Notes: generated by a model not told the origin, from the letters alone. A stretch of 64,000 nucleotides of DNA from Bacillota bacterium (GCA_023412005.1 JAEYOE010000033.1:1-64000); one strand, 5' to 3'. Shown: positions 9,050 to 18,567, counted from the stretch's first letter. Numbers and translations are program-made.

Positions 9050-9153
9050 GTCATTCTGAACGAGTGTAACGAAGTGACTACGAAGTGGAAAAGAATCTGT
9101 CTCAACAGATCCTGGTCCACTTCGTAGTCGTCGCTTCGCTCCTCAGGATGACC
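9050..9153. repeat. Dispersed long-palindrome repeat element
   Basis: An element of about 104 bases whose ends are imperfect inverted repeats (GGTCATTCTGA and TCAGGATGACC). The inner arms GACTACGAAGTGGA (9076-9089) and TCCACTTCGTAGTC (9116-9129) are perfect complements over 14 bases. A smaller hairpin (GCGCTACCGCA / TGCGGTAGCG) precedes it at 9012-9048. The 15-base core TCCACTTCGTAGTCG recurs exactly at 18254-18268. It looks like a non-coding MITE- or REP-like family; reading it as protein gives only an open stretch. Confidence 0.6.
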
Positions 9154-9289
9154 GATCTTAGTGACTTTTAATAGCAATAACATAAAGGAGCTTTGACAAA
9201 ACAACATATTATTTTCTTCATATTGTAAACCCATGGCAGAAATTGACCAATAAGGCTGGTGTATATTTCACCGATTATTCATAAAAGCT

Positions 9290-9724
9290 TCATACCTCGG
9301 TTACTTCTATGCCGTGTTTTTTCAGAAACGCCGCCGTGACGCCGTCTCCTTCGCGCAGCTTGCCCGAAAATGTGCCGTCATAAATTCGACCGCACCCGCA
9401 AGACGGGCTTTTTGACTTGAGATACGCGCGCTTTGCGCCACAGGCGGTTGCCATCTCCAGCGTCTTTTGCGCACCGGCAATAAACGCTGCGGTCAGGTCG
9501 GCCCCGTCCTGCGCCATCACCTTCGCACGGCCCTCAAGCACATCCTCACCGTCACCATCCGCAATTTCGGACGGACAGCGCGGCGAAGCCAGCTTCGCGA
9601 GCAGCTCGGGGCACACCGCTTTCACCAGCCCCTCATCATACATCTTTCGAATATTCTCATCCTCGCGGGCCTCGCCGTCGTACCGGCATTTGATGCCCAC
9701 AAGGCATGCGCTTGCTATATCCAC
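9290..9724 (-). CDS. DUF523 family protein (YbbK-like)
   Basis: A 144-residue protein with the conserved cysteine pattern of DUF523: SACLVGIKCRYDG at the N-terminus, CPELLAKLASPRCPSEI in the middle and LKSKSPSCGCGRIYDGTFSG towards the end. The family's biochemical role is not established; the cysteines suggest metal or Fe-S binding. A GTG start lies four bases past the mutS2 stop, with no clear ribosome site of its own, so it is probably translated by coupling to mutS2. No nearby gene suggests a substrate. Confidence 0.85.
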   Translation of the reverse strand: MDIASACLVGIKCRYDGEAREDENIRKMYDEGLVKAVCPELLAKLASPRCPSEIADGDGEDVLEGRAKVMAQDGADLTAAFIAGAQKTLEMATACGAKRAYLKSKSPSCGCGRIYDGTFSGKLREGDGVTAAFLKKHGIEVTEV

Positions 9725-9727
9725 CGC

Positions 9728-12058
9728 TTATTTAAGCGTCACCACGGTGACGCCGTCCTCCCCTTCTCCGTATTGCCCGGCTCTGTAACTCTTCACGTGT
9801 GCGTGTCCTTTTAAATACTGGCGCAGGCCGCTGCGCAGCACACCGGTGCCTTTGCCGTGAATCAGCAGCACCTCTGTCTGCCCCGCGAGAAAAGCCTCAT
9901 CCAAATACAAATCCGCCTGCATCACCGCTTCATCCAGCGTCATGCCGCGCAAATCCACCGACATACCCGGTGTTTCACCGCTGCGCTTATAGCCGCCGAT
10001 TGATTTCGGCTTTTTCTCCGGCTTGGCGGGTGCCACATCGCTTATCGGTACGGTGAGCTTAAGCGCGCCCGCCTGCACATACACGCTGCCATCCTTGGGC
10101 GCTTTCAATACTGTCGCCGAAACGCCGTGGCTCAAAAGCTGCACCGTATCGCCCACGTTCAAATCCTCGGGGCGCGTATCGCTTTTTGCTTCGGGCTTGC
10201 TTCGCAGGTGAGCTGCCGCTTCACCGATCTTATCCGACAGCGCTTTGCGCGACGCGTTGATGTCCTCCTGCCGCGCGGATTTGGCGGCTTTGAGTTCGCT
10301 GATGACGCGTTCAGCCTCATCGCGCGCATCTTTGAGTATTTCCATCGCCTGTTCATGCGCCTTGTCAACAAGCTTCTGCGCTTTTTCCTGTGCTTTTTTC
10401 AGCTCGATGTCGCTCTTGTCGCGTATCGACTGCGCGGTACGCCGATTCAGCTCTGCCTGCTGTTCCTTGCGCTCTGCGCTTTCCTTCTGTTTCGCGGCTT
10501 CGCCGATCAGCTGTTCGAATTTTATCGTTTCTTCCGACATGTGCTCTCTCGCGCGCTCGATCACCTTATCATCGAGGCCGAGCTTCTTCGAAATTTCAAA
10601 CGCGTTAGATACACCCGGTATACCCATGATGAGCTGGTATGTGGGGCTTAAGGTTTTTAAGCTGAACGCCATGCACGCGTTTTGATAATAGGTGCTCGCC
10701 GTCGCGAACGCCTTGATTTCGCTGTAGTGCGTGGTGGCCAGCACCGTGCAGCCCTTGTTTTGCAGCGTTTCGAGTATCGCCATCGCAAGCGCCGCGCCTT
10801 CGGCGGGATCGGTGCCCGCGCCGAGTTCATCCAGCAGCACCAGCGAGTTTTTGCCCGCCTTGCTCACAATACGCGTGATGTTTGCCATGTGCGAGGAAAA
10901 CGTGCTGAGACTTTGCTCAATGCTTTGCTCGTCGCCGATATCCGCAAACACCTTACGGTAAACAGGCAGCACCGAGCCGCCATCCGCCGGCACAAACATG
11001 CCGCATTGCGCCATCAAACAGAGCAGCCCTGTGAGCTTAAGCGTCACCGTTTTGCCGCCCGTGTTCGGGCCTGTGATGATGAGGCCGTTGTAGCCGTTGT
11101 CAATCGTGAGCGAAACGGGCACCACCTTCTTGGGGTCAATCAGCGGATGCCGCCCGTTTTTGATGATCAGCGTGCCGTCTTCACTAATGGCTGGCGGCGA
11201 AGCCTTCATCGTCGAGGCCAGATGCGCCTTGGCAAATATCAGATCAAGCGCGGTCAGAATCTCAAAATCGAGCTTCAGCGCGGTGGTGTAATCGCGCAGC
11301 TGCTCGCTGAACACGTGCAGAATTCGCTCGATCTCCGCCAGTTCGGCCAGTTCGAGCTCGCGCAGACGGTTGTTTGCTTCCACCACCTCCATCGGCTCGA
11401 TGAACAACGTCTGCCCGCTGGCCGATTGGTCGTGCACGAGGCCGCTGATGTGGCGTTTGTGCTCCTGTTTGACGGGCACCACATAGCGCCCGCCGCGCGT
11501 GGTCACAATCGCGTCCTGCAGGTAGTCCTTGTATTTGGTGGAGCGCGTGATCGCGCTGAGCTTCTCACGTATGCCCTCGTTTTCGCGTATGATGCGCCGC
11601 CGGATAGACGCCAGCTCGGATGACGCGCTGTCGGAGAGCGTGGTTTCGCTGTCTATCGCGTCGTCGAGCGTGCGGATCAGCTTCTCATCGTAATCAAGCT
11701 GCTGCGCCATATCCCAAAGCTTCGCCGCGCCCGTTTCTTTGAGGCCATTGCGCGCGCGCCGCGCCGCCTTGAACACGCCGAGCACCTTAAGCAGCTCACG
11801 GCACCCAATGTCCGCCTCGGCTTTGAGGCGCATAATCTCCATCGAGATATCCGAAAAGCCGCTCATCGGCGAATGAACGGCGCGCATCAGCACACTTTCC
11901 GCTTCGAGCGTTTCGTTCAGCAGATTGCGCGTGCCGGACGCGGTGGTTTGCGGCTGCAAAGCAAGCGCCGCTTCCTTGCCGCTGTTGGATAGAGCCGCAT
12001 CGGCGAGCCGCTTGAGAATTTTATTGAATTCGAGTTTGTTGAATACCTTTTGATCCAT
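9728..12058 (-). CDS. mutS2: MutS2 endonuclease / ribosome-rescue ATPase
   Basis: A 776-residue protein of normal MutS2 length. It lacks the mismatch-recognition domain of MutS. It has the clamp and lever helices, an ATPase with the Walker A sequence GPNTGGKT near residue 335 and the Walker B region LVLLDELGAGTDP, a long coiled-coil (about 510-640, rich in Lys, Glu and Gln), and a C-terminal Smr nuclease domain (VDLRGMTLDEAV, LLIHGKGTGVLR). Known roles in Firmicutes are limiting recombination and splitting collided ribosomes. AAAGGAA precedes the ATG. The DUF523 gene follows directly. Confidence 0.96.
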   Translation of the reverse strand: MDQKVFNKLEFNKILKRLADAALSNSGKEAALALQPQTTASGTRNLLNETLEAESVLMRAVHSPMSGFSDISMEIMRLKAEADIGCRELLKVLGVFKAARRARNGLKETGAAKLWDMAQQLDYDEKLIRTLDDAIDSETTLSDSASSELASIRRRIIRENEGIREKLSAITRSTKYKDYLQDAIVTTRGGRYVVPVKQEHKRHISGLVHDQSASGQTLFIEPMEVVEANNRLRELELAELAEIERILHVFSEQLRDYTTALKLDFEILTALDLIFAKAHLASTMKASPPAISEDGTLIIKNGRHPLIDPKKVVPVSLTIDNGYNGLIITGPNTGGKTVTLKLTGLLCLMAQCGMFVPADGGSVLPVYRKVFADIGDEQSIEQSLSTFSSHMANITRIVSKAGKNSLVLLDELGAGTDPAEGAALAMAILETLQNKGCTVLATTHYSEIKAFATASTYYQNACMAFSLKTLSPTYQLIMGIPGVSNAFEISKKLGLDDKVIERAREHMSEETIKFEQLIGEAAKQKESAERKEQQAELNRRTAQSIRDKSDIELKKAQEKAQKLVDKAHEQAMEILKDARDEAERVISELKAAKSARQEDINASRKALSDKIGEAAAHLRSKPEAKSDTRPEDLNVGDTVQLLSHGVSATVLKAPKDGSVYVQAGALKLTVPISDVAPAKPEKKPKSIGGYKRSGETPGMSVDLRGMTLDEAVMQADLYLDEAFLAGQTEVLLIHGKGTGVLRSGLRQYLKGHAHVKSYRAGQYGEGEDGVTVVTLK

Positions 12059-12269
12059 GTGTTTATTCCTTTGGTTGAGTGCTGTTTTTTATCATACCAT
12101 TTCTGGGCGGACTATAAAAGAACGATTGCCCAATGTCTCATTATTATCACCTATTGATATATGACTGTAAAGATCGTGAACTAAGCCTCAATATCCGATT
12201 TCTAAAATCGAGGATTCAAAATCGCTTTTAGAGTTGAGAGGCGTTCGCTTGATAATATTTAAAACTCTT

Positions 12270-12653
12270 TCATCCCTGCTTAATCCCAAAAGCGATCCAT
12301 CGCCCGTCAATATCCTCAATCACGAATTCCTTATTGCCGTAATCCGTCATCGCCAGCGGTCTCACGATTTTCACGCCTTTTTGCATCAGCTCACTTTGCA
12401 GCGCTTCCTGCTGCATTGTGATGAAATACGCATCCTCCCCGTAGCCGTAAAGCTCTCGGTTCGGGTAAATCCTGTCGGTGTTGGCCTGAGTGAGTATAAT
12501 CTCCGTGCTGTCTCGGTACAGACAAATATGCGGTTCCTTCACGCTTAAGTATTCAACTGCCCGAAACCCCAGCATATCCGTATAATACTGCGCCGTCTTT
12601 CTGATATCCGGCACTGGAAAAACACAGTGCGATTCAATAAGCAATTTCTCCAT
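12270..12653 (-). CDS. VOC (glyoxalase/bleomycin resistance) family protein
   Basis: A 127-residue single-domain protein with the paired beta-alpha-beta-beta-beta layout of the vicinal-oxygen-chelate fold. The N-terminal segment reads VFPVPDIRKTAQYYTDMLGF, and the C-terminal end VIEDIDGRWIAFGI carries the usual D-x-(D/G)-G pattern. Metal ligands and substrate cannot be read with certainty. GGAGG stands five bases before the ATG. It is monocistronic, separated from mutS2 by about 210 bases. Confidence 0.8.
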   Translation of the reverse strand: MEKLLIESHCVFPVPDIRKTAQYYTDMLGFRAVEYLSVKEPHICLYRDSTEIILTQANTDRIYPNRELYGYGEDAYFITMQQEALQSELMQKGVKIVRPLAMTDYGNKEFVIEDIDGRWIAFGIKQG

Positions 12654-12989
12654 AACTGCCTCCGTATAATAAAACCCAGGGGTATTATACCATATATTTC
12701 AATGCAAAAAAAAGAATCCCCGCAAGAGCTTCTCGGCTTGTTCAAAACGTGGCTCCCCCTCAGGGATATAGGTTTATCTTTCTTTTGTTGGGCAAACAGA
12801 AAAAACTAAAAAAAGTCCTGTAACTCCGAAGGAGTATAGTCTAAACGGAATCCTCCATAACAGAATTTTTTTCGATAGTATTTGTCCAGACTTTACCCCT
12901 TTCAGGGATATAGGTTTCTCTTCTATTTTTCCTCCGCTTGATTGCAAAAAAAGAACCACCAACGTGATTCTTTTCCATGTGCTATCTTG
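12654..12989. other. Gene-free spacer with a duplicated short motif
   Basis: No convincing gene. The segment CAGGGATATAGGTTT occurs twice (about 12761-12775 and 12903-12917), both preceded by a C-rich run, about 140 bases apart. Between them lies a small hairpin around CTCCGAAGGAG (12827-12837). Similar C-run and TATA pieces occur at 18650-18793, so this may be a decayed copy of the same repeat family. Confidence 0.4.
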
Positions 12990-14531
12990 TCAATATCCTG
13001 ATGCCACGCTGATAACGCTGCCGTCCACGGCGTTTATGGATAACACCGCCCACGGGCAACTTAGGCCTGTCGTTTCCGTCCAGCCCTCCGCCTCTTTCGT
13101 TTTTGTCGCATAGAAGTTCCAAACCGGCACCAGCAGCCCTTTTTCAATCGAGTTCTGCTCGGTGATGCGCATCAGCTCTAGCGACACACGGTACACGTTG
13201 ACTTCAATACTGTCCCCGCTGTCCTGATACGCGTATGAATTTTTTATCTGCTGCTCAAATCTCTCGGCGATTCTGTCAAACGGCAGCAGGGCTGCGCGCT
13301 CCACCACCTTTTCTCCGATGGAGAGCGGCGACATCCACGACAGATCGACGATGCCGTTGTCATCAACCGTGATATCAAAATTTTCATAATGCCAACTGCC
13401 AAAGTATTCGCCCGCGGTATCATCCGCATCCGTGAACGCCTTCGAATAGCCGCACGGTACGCCGTCAACCATTCGGCATAAAGAAAAGCGGTAAGCGTTT
13501 CTTTGCGCCTCCCTTTTTTCATTGCCGTATAAGCCGGCATCACTGTCATCCGAAAGATATATCCCGCAGATCTGCATGTCTGTGATCCCGGCGGTTTGGA
13601 GCATTTCTTCCACCTGCTGCTTCGCCTGCGCGGGCGTCAGCTTGAGCCGCTCAAGCACGACCGGATCGCTGATTACTGTATTTTCGTCTATCGGGATAGA
13701 TAATGATCCGTCGCTGCCAACGCCGTGCTGCTGCACTGTCGGGTCATAATAGCCGTATGTGATCATCGCGCACCGATTGACAAAAAAACCGCCTGTTTCG
13801 TCCGCGTTGGGTTTTGTCAAATCATTGTTATTTCTCACGTCTATACAGCTATACGGTGTGGTGCCGGTATACGGTGCGGTGCCGTCTTCCGCGTTTGTGC
13901 GCGCATACAGCCCCGTATAATACGCCACATGTTCGCCGTTTACAAACGGATTCTCCTCATGATCTGCAAGCTCCTTTTTCTTCAGCTGTCCGTTTGACTC
14001 CGTGTAAACCCGTTTTTCCGGTGCGCTGTCATAAGCCGTCTCCAGCTGCGCGATGGTTTCGCCAACCGCTTCTTCCTGACCGGGATAATCATCGAGGGTC
14101 TTCACCCTGTTGAGATTGACGATCATGTCCGAGATCTCTTCCTTCGACAACTCCTCAGACGTTTCGTATATTTTCTGCCCCTTAAAGAGCGCCTTGATCA
14201 TACCGTCTACCTGCGGCTGCGTAAAATCCGCCGCCTTCACGCGGATAATCGGCATGCCGCTCACATCAGGAACAACGATATCAGCATCGGCTGTCAGCTT
14301 AAATCTGTCGCTCACCTTAAGCTCTGTTTTGTACGCAGAGGGCGCATTCACCTGCTCGCTCAAAGATGCCCCCGGCTCTACGGTTTGCGCCGCCGCGTCG
14401 AGCATGGCCTGTTGGTCCTTCCCCACAACGATGGGTTCTTCGGGTGTGGCCTGGCAGGCGGCTGCTGATGTCATAATAAGCACGATGAACAACGCGATCA
14501 GACCCATCGTTTTCATTGATTTCTTCATCAT
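12990..14531 (-). CDS. Secreted lipoprotein, function unknown (possibly DUF6034-like)
   Basis: A 513-residue protein with a lipoprotein signal (MKKSMKTMGLIALFIVLIM, lipobox SAAAC, Cys about residue 26) and a large extracytoplasmic part without membrane helices. The start CQATPEEPIVVGKDQQAML and the general layout recall clostridial lipoproteins annotated as DUF6034, but this rests on memory and not on a search. The mature part is acidic and rich in aromatic residues, with no catalytic motif I can name. GCGAGGTG stands upstream of two consecutive ATG codons. No operon partner is present. Confidence 0.7.
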   Translation of the reverse strand: MMKKSMKTMGLIALFIVLIMTSAAACQATPEEPIVVGKDQQAMLDAAAQTVEPGASLSEQVNAPSAYKTELKVSDRFKLTADADIVVPDVSGMPIIRVKAADFTQPQVDGMIKALFKGQKIYETSEELSKEEISDMIVNLNRVKTLDDYPGQEEAVGETIAQLETAYDSAPEKRVYTESNGQLKKKELADHEENPFVNGEHVAYYTGLYARTNAEDGTAPYTGTTPYSCIDVRNNNDLTKPNADETGGFFVNRCAMITYGYYDPTVQQHGVGSDGSLSIPIDENTVISDPVVLERLKLTPAQAKQQVEEMLQTAGITDMQICGIYLSDDSDAGLYGNEKREAQRNAYRFSLCRMVDGVPCGYSKAFTDADDTAGEYFGSWHYENFDITVDDNGIVDLSWMSPLSIGEKVVERAALLPFDRIAERFEQQIKNSYAYQDSGDSIEVNVYRVSLELMRITEQNSIEKGLLVPVWNFYATKTKEAEGWTETTGLSCPWAVLSINAVDGSVISVASGY

Positions 14532-14679
14532 ACACCTCGCATGCTTTTATATTCAATCCATATGCTATTTAATATATTTATAATTTGCTAATCAATCAAT
14601 GCATTTTAATAGCTATGAACAGCATATTTTTTACATACTCAGAGAGAATACTGATATCAGCCAAAAGGAGAAGAACTGA

Positions 14680-15531
14680 ATGCCGAAAAAAACTTTCCCC
14701 GAACAGCAACAGGTCCCGCCCGGGAAGGAATGGGAAATGAACCCAAAACCGATTTATGACGATCCGAACAAAAAAGGCAGCGGGCAGCTGCTTAACAAAA
14801 CGGCCATCATCACAGGCGGAGACAGCGGCATCGGGCGCGCGGTGGCGGTGGCGTTCGCCAAAGAGGGCGCCGACGTGGTGATTGCGTACTTAAAGGCCAA
14901 TCATGATGCCGACGAGACAAAGCAGGCTGTGGAGGGCTATGGACGCAGGTGCGTCACTGTCTGCACCGATTTGCGGCAGGAGGCTTCGGCGATGACAGTA
15001 ACCGATGAAGCGCTCACGGCATTCGGCAAGATCGACATCCTCGTCAACAACATCGCCGTGCAATATCCGCAAAACAGCATCACAGACATTACCGCGGAAC
15101 AACTGGAAGATACATTCCGCACCAACATATTTTCATACTTTTATATGACAAAGGCCGCACTCCCCCATATGCAGCCGGGCAGCACCGTGATCAATACGGC
15201 ATCCGTTACCGCCTACAAAGGCAACGCTGAATTGATTGATTACTCGTCCACAAAAGGAGCGATCGTGTCGTTTACGCGATCACTCTCTATCTCACTACTC
15301 AAAAACGGCATCCGCGTTAATGCCGTTGCGCCGGGGCCCGTGTGGACGCCGCTGATCCCTTCGAGCTTTTCACCGCAGAAGATATCAGAATTCGGCTCAG
15401 ATGTGCCCGTGCAATATACCGCGCAGCCCGTGCAACTCGCGCCCGCATATGTGTTTCTCGCATCACAAAGCGCCAGCTATGTATCGGGTCAGGTGCTGCA
15501 TGTCAACGGCGGCGTGATAGTAGATTCGTGA
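14680..15531 (+). CDS. Short-chain dehydrogenase/reductase, YhdF/YdaD (general stress protein 39) type
   Basis: A 283-residue NAD(P)-dependent SDR. After a 45-residue N-terminal extension (EQQQVPPGKEWEMNPKP) typical of the YhdF/YghA subgroup comes the cofactor motif TGGDSGIGRAVAVAF. The catalytic Ser lies in INTASV and Tyr/Lys in YSSTK, and the C-terminal end reads YVSGQVLHVNGG. The family reduces small carbonyl or polyol compounds and is often stress induced. AAGGAG precedes the ATG. It stands alone; the TetR gene starts about 215 bases later. Confidence 0.9.
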   Translation: MPKKTFPEQQQVPPGKEWEMNPKPIYDDPNKKGSGQLLNKTAIITGGDSGIGRAVAVAFAKEGADVVIAYLKANHDADETKQAVEGYGRRCVTVCTDLRQEASAMTVTDEALTAFGKIDILVNNIAVQYPQNSITDITAEQLEDTFRTNIFSYFYMTKAALPHMQPGSTVINTASVTAYKGNAELIDYSSTKGAIVSFTRSLSISLLKNGIRVNAVAPGPVWTPLIPSSFSPQKISEFGSDVPVQYTAQPVQLAPAYVFLASQSASYVSGQVLHVNGGVIVDS

Positions 15532-15745
15532 CAGAAGCCGCTGACTTTTTCTTATAAAAGCAACGGCTAGAAAAGTGTACCGTTGATACAGTGAAACTTT
15601 AATAACCGTGCCGGACCGAGAAACAGGGCAGGTTCCGACGCTTTCTAAATCTTCCATCAAACTAAACAGAACTCACTGCGATTTTGATGAGTTGTGAAAC
15701 GGCCGCAAATCGCTTATAATCGAGGGCAATAGGTGAGGTGTTTCT

Positions 15746-16330
15746 ATGAACAAGATGGAAGAAGTCAAAAGGGCTGCCCTGTCACTTTTTGCGCTCAAAG
15801 GTTTTACGGCAACCTCCATGCAGGACATCGCTGATGCGGTGGGCCTTAATAAAGCATCTTTATACTTTTATGTCAAAAGCAAAAAGGAACTGTATCTGTT
15901 GGTCGTGGAAGAGCAGTTAAACTATATAAAAGAAGAACTGCGCAAAGTTTTTGAGTCCTTTAGCGACGAGCCCATCGATGAGCTGCTGTTCCAAGCCTTT
16001 AAAACCATCGTACTCAAACCCAGCACAGAATGGCTGCTGCTTTTAAAAAGGATGCACATGCTGTCTATCACCGATCTTGGCAACGGTTTGCAAAAGCCTT
16101 TACACGAGATTATAAGAAAAAACATGCAAGTCACACGGCATTTTTTAAACGAATTTATCCGCGCCAGAAAAATCGAAATTAATGAAGATGTCTTTCAGCA
16201 TTTTGATATTGCTTTCGACACATTTGTTCGCGGCGTATTGGATTGGCGATTATTAAACCCGGACGCCAATGCCGATAAGGTGATGCCGATCATTTGGAAT
16301 CAATTCTGGAACGGAAGCCGATTTGTTTGA
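15746..16330 (+). CDS. TetR/AcrR-family transcriptional regulator
   Basis: A 194-residue repressor. Residues 1-50 form the DNA-binding helix-turn-helix (ALSLFALKGFTATSMQDIADAVGLNKASLYFYVKSKKELY), and the remainder is the helical ligand and dimer domain. The ligand is unknown. GAGGTG precedes the ATG. The oxidoreductase gene starts 28 bases after its stop and a membrane protein follows, so it may control that operon and its own expression. Confidence 0.9.
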   Translation: MNKMEEVKRAALSLFALKGFTATSMQDIADAVGLNKASLYFYVKSKKELYLLVVEEQLNYIKEELRKVFESFSDEPIDELLFQAFKTIVLKPSTEWLLLLKRMHMLSITDLGNGLQKPLHEIIRKNMQVTRHFLNEFIRARKIEINEDVFQHFDIAFDTFVRGVLDWRLLNPDANADKVMPIIWNQFWNGSRFV

Positions 16331-16358
16331 AAACTGACAATCTGACTTGGAGGATAAC

Positions 16359-17528
16359 ATGAAGAAAAAGCTGAACATCGCGATGATTGGGGCAGGCTTT
16401 ATGGGCAAGGCTCACAGCAATGCGTGGCTGCGCGTGGCTGAGTTTTTTGATGTGCCTTTTCAGCCGGTGCTGAAGGTGTTGGCCGGCAGCAAAACAAGGA
16501 TTGAAGACTTTGCGCAAAACTGGGGCTATGAAGAAGTCACCTACGACTGGCGCTCCGTTTTGCATCGCGACGATATCGACGTGATAGATATCGGCACACC
16601 GCCGTATCTGCACAAAGACATGGTGATAGAAGCCAGCGAAGCGGGCAAGCATATCATCTGCGAAAAACCGTTTGCGCTCTCTTACGCGGATGCGAAGCAA
16701 ATGCTGGAAGCGGCCGAGAAAGCCGGTGTGGTTCATTATCTGAATCACAATTACCGGCGCGTACCCGCCGTGGCTTATGCAAAGCAGCTCATCGATAACG
16801 GCCGAATTGGACGGATTTATCATTGGCGCGGCGCTTATCTGCAGGATTGGATTACCGACCCGAATTTCCCGCTCACATGGCACTTGCGCGCAGAGCTTGC
16901 GGGCGGCGGGCCGCTCATCGATCTATCCTCCCACGCGATAGATTTGGCGCGCTATCTCATCGGCGAGCCGAGTGCCGTGAGTGCCGTCAACCGTACGTTC
17001 ATTACGCAGCGCCCATTGCCCAGCGAAGGTGCCGCAACGTTTTTCGCCGGCAGCAGCATTGACACAACCAAGACAGGGCCTGTCACGGTCGACGATGCGT
17101 CGTTTGCCATTGTGGAGTTTGAATGCGGCGCACTTGGCAGCGTGGAGACCACGCGGCTTGCAACAGGCTGCAAGAACACCAACGTTTTTGAAGTTTTCGG
17201 CAGCAAGGGCTCTATAAAATTCAACCTCGAAAACATGAACGAGCTTGAGTTTTTTGATGCCTCTCTGCCGCACGATGAGCAGGGCTTTCGCCGCATACTG
17301 GTCACGGAAAAAGAGCATCCGTACTTAAACGCGTGGTGGCCAGCCGGACATATCATCGGTTATGAGCACACTTTTGTTCATGCATTCCGCGATTTCCTGC
17401 TGGCAGTAGACGGCAAACAGCCGATTCAGCCGGATTTTCAAGACGGCGTTAAGATTATGCGCATTATTGAAGCCATGAAAAAATCGAGCACGGAGCAACG
17501 CCGCGTCAGCATATCTGAAATCGAATAA
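16359..17528 (+). CDS. Gfo/Idh/MocA-family NAD(P)-dependent oxidoreductase
   Basis: A 389-residue protein. The N-terminal Rossmann domain has AMIGAGFMGKAHSNAW, and the signature CEKPFALSYADAKQML contains the catalytic Lys. The C-terminal alpha/beta domain includes GGGPLIDLSSHAIDLARYL with a conserved His. Relatives oxidise or reduce sugars, inositols and their derivatives; the substrate here is not evident. I chose the ATG at 16359 because TTGGAGG lies five bases upstream; longer frames starting at 16347 run through that site. It sits between the TetR gene and the YcxB-like gene with short gaps, so all three may be one operon. Confidence 0.9.
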   Translation: MKKKLNIAMIGAGFMGKAHSNAWLRVAEFFDVPFQPVLKVLAGSKTRIEDFAQNWGYEEVTYDWRSVLHRDDIDVIDIGTPPYLHKDMVIEASEAGKHIICEKPFALSYADAKQMLEAAEKAGVVHYLNHNYRRVPAVAYAKQLIDNGRIGRIYHWRGAYLQDWITDPNFPLTWHLRAELAGGGPLIDLSSHAIDLARYLIGEPSAVSAVNRTFITQRPLPSEGAATFFAGSSIDTTKTGPVTVDDASFAIVEFECGALGSVETTRLATGCKNTNVFEVFGSKGSIKFNLENMNELEFFDASLPHDEQGFRRILVTEKEHPYLNAWWPAGHIIGYEHTFVHAFRDFLLAVDGKQPIQPDFQDGVKIMRIIEAMKKSSTEQRRVSISEIE

Positions 17529-17546
17529 AAAACGTGAGGTTAATCT

Positions 17547-18086
17547 ATGACGCCGGAATTCATCAGCGAATTTGAAATCACTTACGCCATTTACCGCGGC
17601 TGGGTCAGGCATCCGCTGGGACAAAAAGCAAGAAAGAACCACATGAAACGCATACTTTGGAAGCTGGGCGGGCTGCTTATTGCCGTTTTTCTGATTCTGA
17701 TGGGTGTGTTTCTGCCGGATAATGCGGCGCTTTATATCGGCATTGCGTTTTCGGGCGCGATGCTGTATATGATCACGCTCCATACGAACGCCGCCGCCAA
17801 AAAGCAATACCAACTGGCCTTGAAAGCGAATGACGGCCAGCCGTGGAAACGGACATTTTCGTTCTCGGATGTCATCCGCATGACGGACTTTCGAACGGAT
17901 GCCGAATACAAGTATTCTCAGGTTTCGCAGCTCACCGAAGATGCCGGGTATCTTTATATTTGGCTGGGTAACGATTTTGTGCTGCGCATACCAAAGAACA
18001 GCTTTACAAAAGGAAGCGCACAGGCGTTGGCCGGGTTTATCGAATCGAAAAAGAAGAAACCGAAGAAGGCTAAGAAAAGCCGCTGA
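17547..18086 (+). CDS. YcxB-like membrane protein
   Basis: A 179-residue protein with two membrane helices (about 37-55 and 59-78) followed by a soluble C-terminal domain. That domain has the pattern of YcxB-family proteins (FSFSDVIRMTDFRTDAEYKYSQVSQLTEDAGYLYIWLGND, then a polybasic tail). The function of the family is unknown. GTGAGG precedes the ATG, and the gap to the upstream oxidoreductase is 18 bases. Confidence 0.75.
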   Translation: MTPEFISEFEITYAIYRGWVRHPLGQKARKNHMKRILWKLGGLLIAVFLILMGVFLPDNAALYIGIAFSGAMLYMITLHTNAAAKKQYQLALKANDGQPWKRTFSFSDVIRMTDFRTDAEYKYSQVSQLTEDAGYLYIWLGNDFVLRIPKNSFTKGSAQALAGFIESKKKKPKKAKKSR

Positions 18087-18146
18087 AAAGGTAATTTACC
18101 TTTGGGCAAGTGCAGAGAGTGGCGCTGCTATTCGCAGAGTGCCCGC

Positions 18147-18192
18147 AATCCTCCGTCACGCTTAGCGCGCCACCTCCTTTCAAAAGGAGGCT
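18147..18192. repeat. Dispersed repeat, CTCCTTT...AAAGGAG type
   Basis: The segment CAATCCTCCGTCACGCTTAG then GCCACCTCCTTT / AAAAGGAGGC contains a perfect CCTCCTTT...AAAGGAGG hairpin. It shares its plan (a CCTCCGTCA end plus a GGAGG hairpin) with the units at 18311 and 18508, so it is one of three local members of a clostridial-style repeat family. Confidence 0.5.
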
Positions 18193-18214
18193 AACCGAAC
18201 TTAGCAGTTGAAAC

Positions 18215-18283
18215 GGCATCCCATTTTTCTAGTGTTTTGACATGGGTTTCCTGTCCACTTCGTAGTCGACTAGCTCGGGATGA
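18215..18283. repeat. Dispersed long-palindrome repeat element, second copy
   Basis: About 69 bases from GCATCCCAT to GGGATGA. The core TCCACTTCGTAGTCG (18254-18268) is identical to 9116-9130, and CATCCCAT...CATGGGT resembles the copy at 8933-8963. No coding potential is seen. Confidence 0.55.
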
Positions 18284-18310
18284 CAACTTTGTTGTACTCA
18301 TATCGATTTC

Positions 18311-18362
18311 TTTTGAGGCTCCTTAGGCAAAGGAGCTGTCAGCGCAAGCTGACTGAGGATTG
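18311..18362. repeat. Dispersed repeat, GGCTCCTT...AAGGAGCTGTCAGC type
   Basis: GGCTCCTTAGGCAAAGGAGC is a hairpin unit, followed by TGTCAGCGCAAGCTGAC, a second hairpin, and then TGAGGATTG. This double-hairpin plan is typical of short non-coding repeats scattered in clostridial genomes. Confidence 0.55.
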
Positions 18363-18507
18363 TCTATCAGGCATAACAAGCAGTTTGGTTTCCCAAATTG
18401 CGGACGGTCGAGTCCGCCCCCTACAGATTCAAGCGCTTATTGTATCTGCTTAAGCCTTGTCGTAACATTCCTAATATGGTATAACATGATTCGCCGCAAC
18501 CTTGCCT

Positions 18508-18567
18508 CCCTCGTCGAGGGAGGTGGCAATTGTCGGATTTCAATCCGGCAATTGACGGAGGGAGTTA
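18508..18567. repeat. Dispersed repeat, CCTCCCTCGTCGAGGGAGG type
   Basis: A CCTCCCTCGTCGAGGGAGG hairpin, then GGCAATTGTCGGATTTCAAT with the complementary CCGGCAATTGACGGAGGGAG. It has the same plan as 18147 and 18311 but with a different inner stem, suggesting divergent members of one family. Confidence 0.55.

Noticed and set aside
9050..9234. Short leftward open frame reading through the 9050 repeat
   Set aside because: It only translates the palindromic element; similar peptides arise from every copy of such repeats.
10682..11623. Open frame of 313 codons on the plus strand inside mutS2
   Set aside because: Antisense shadow of mutS2 caused by third-position GC; no start signals.
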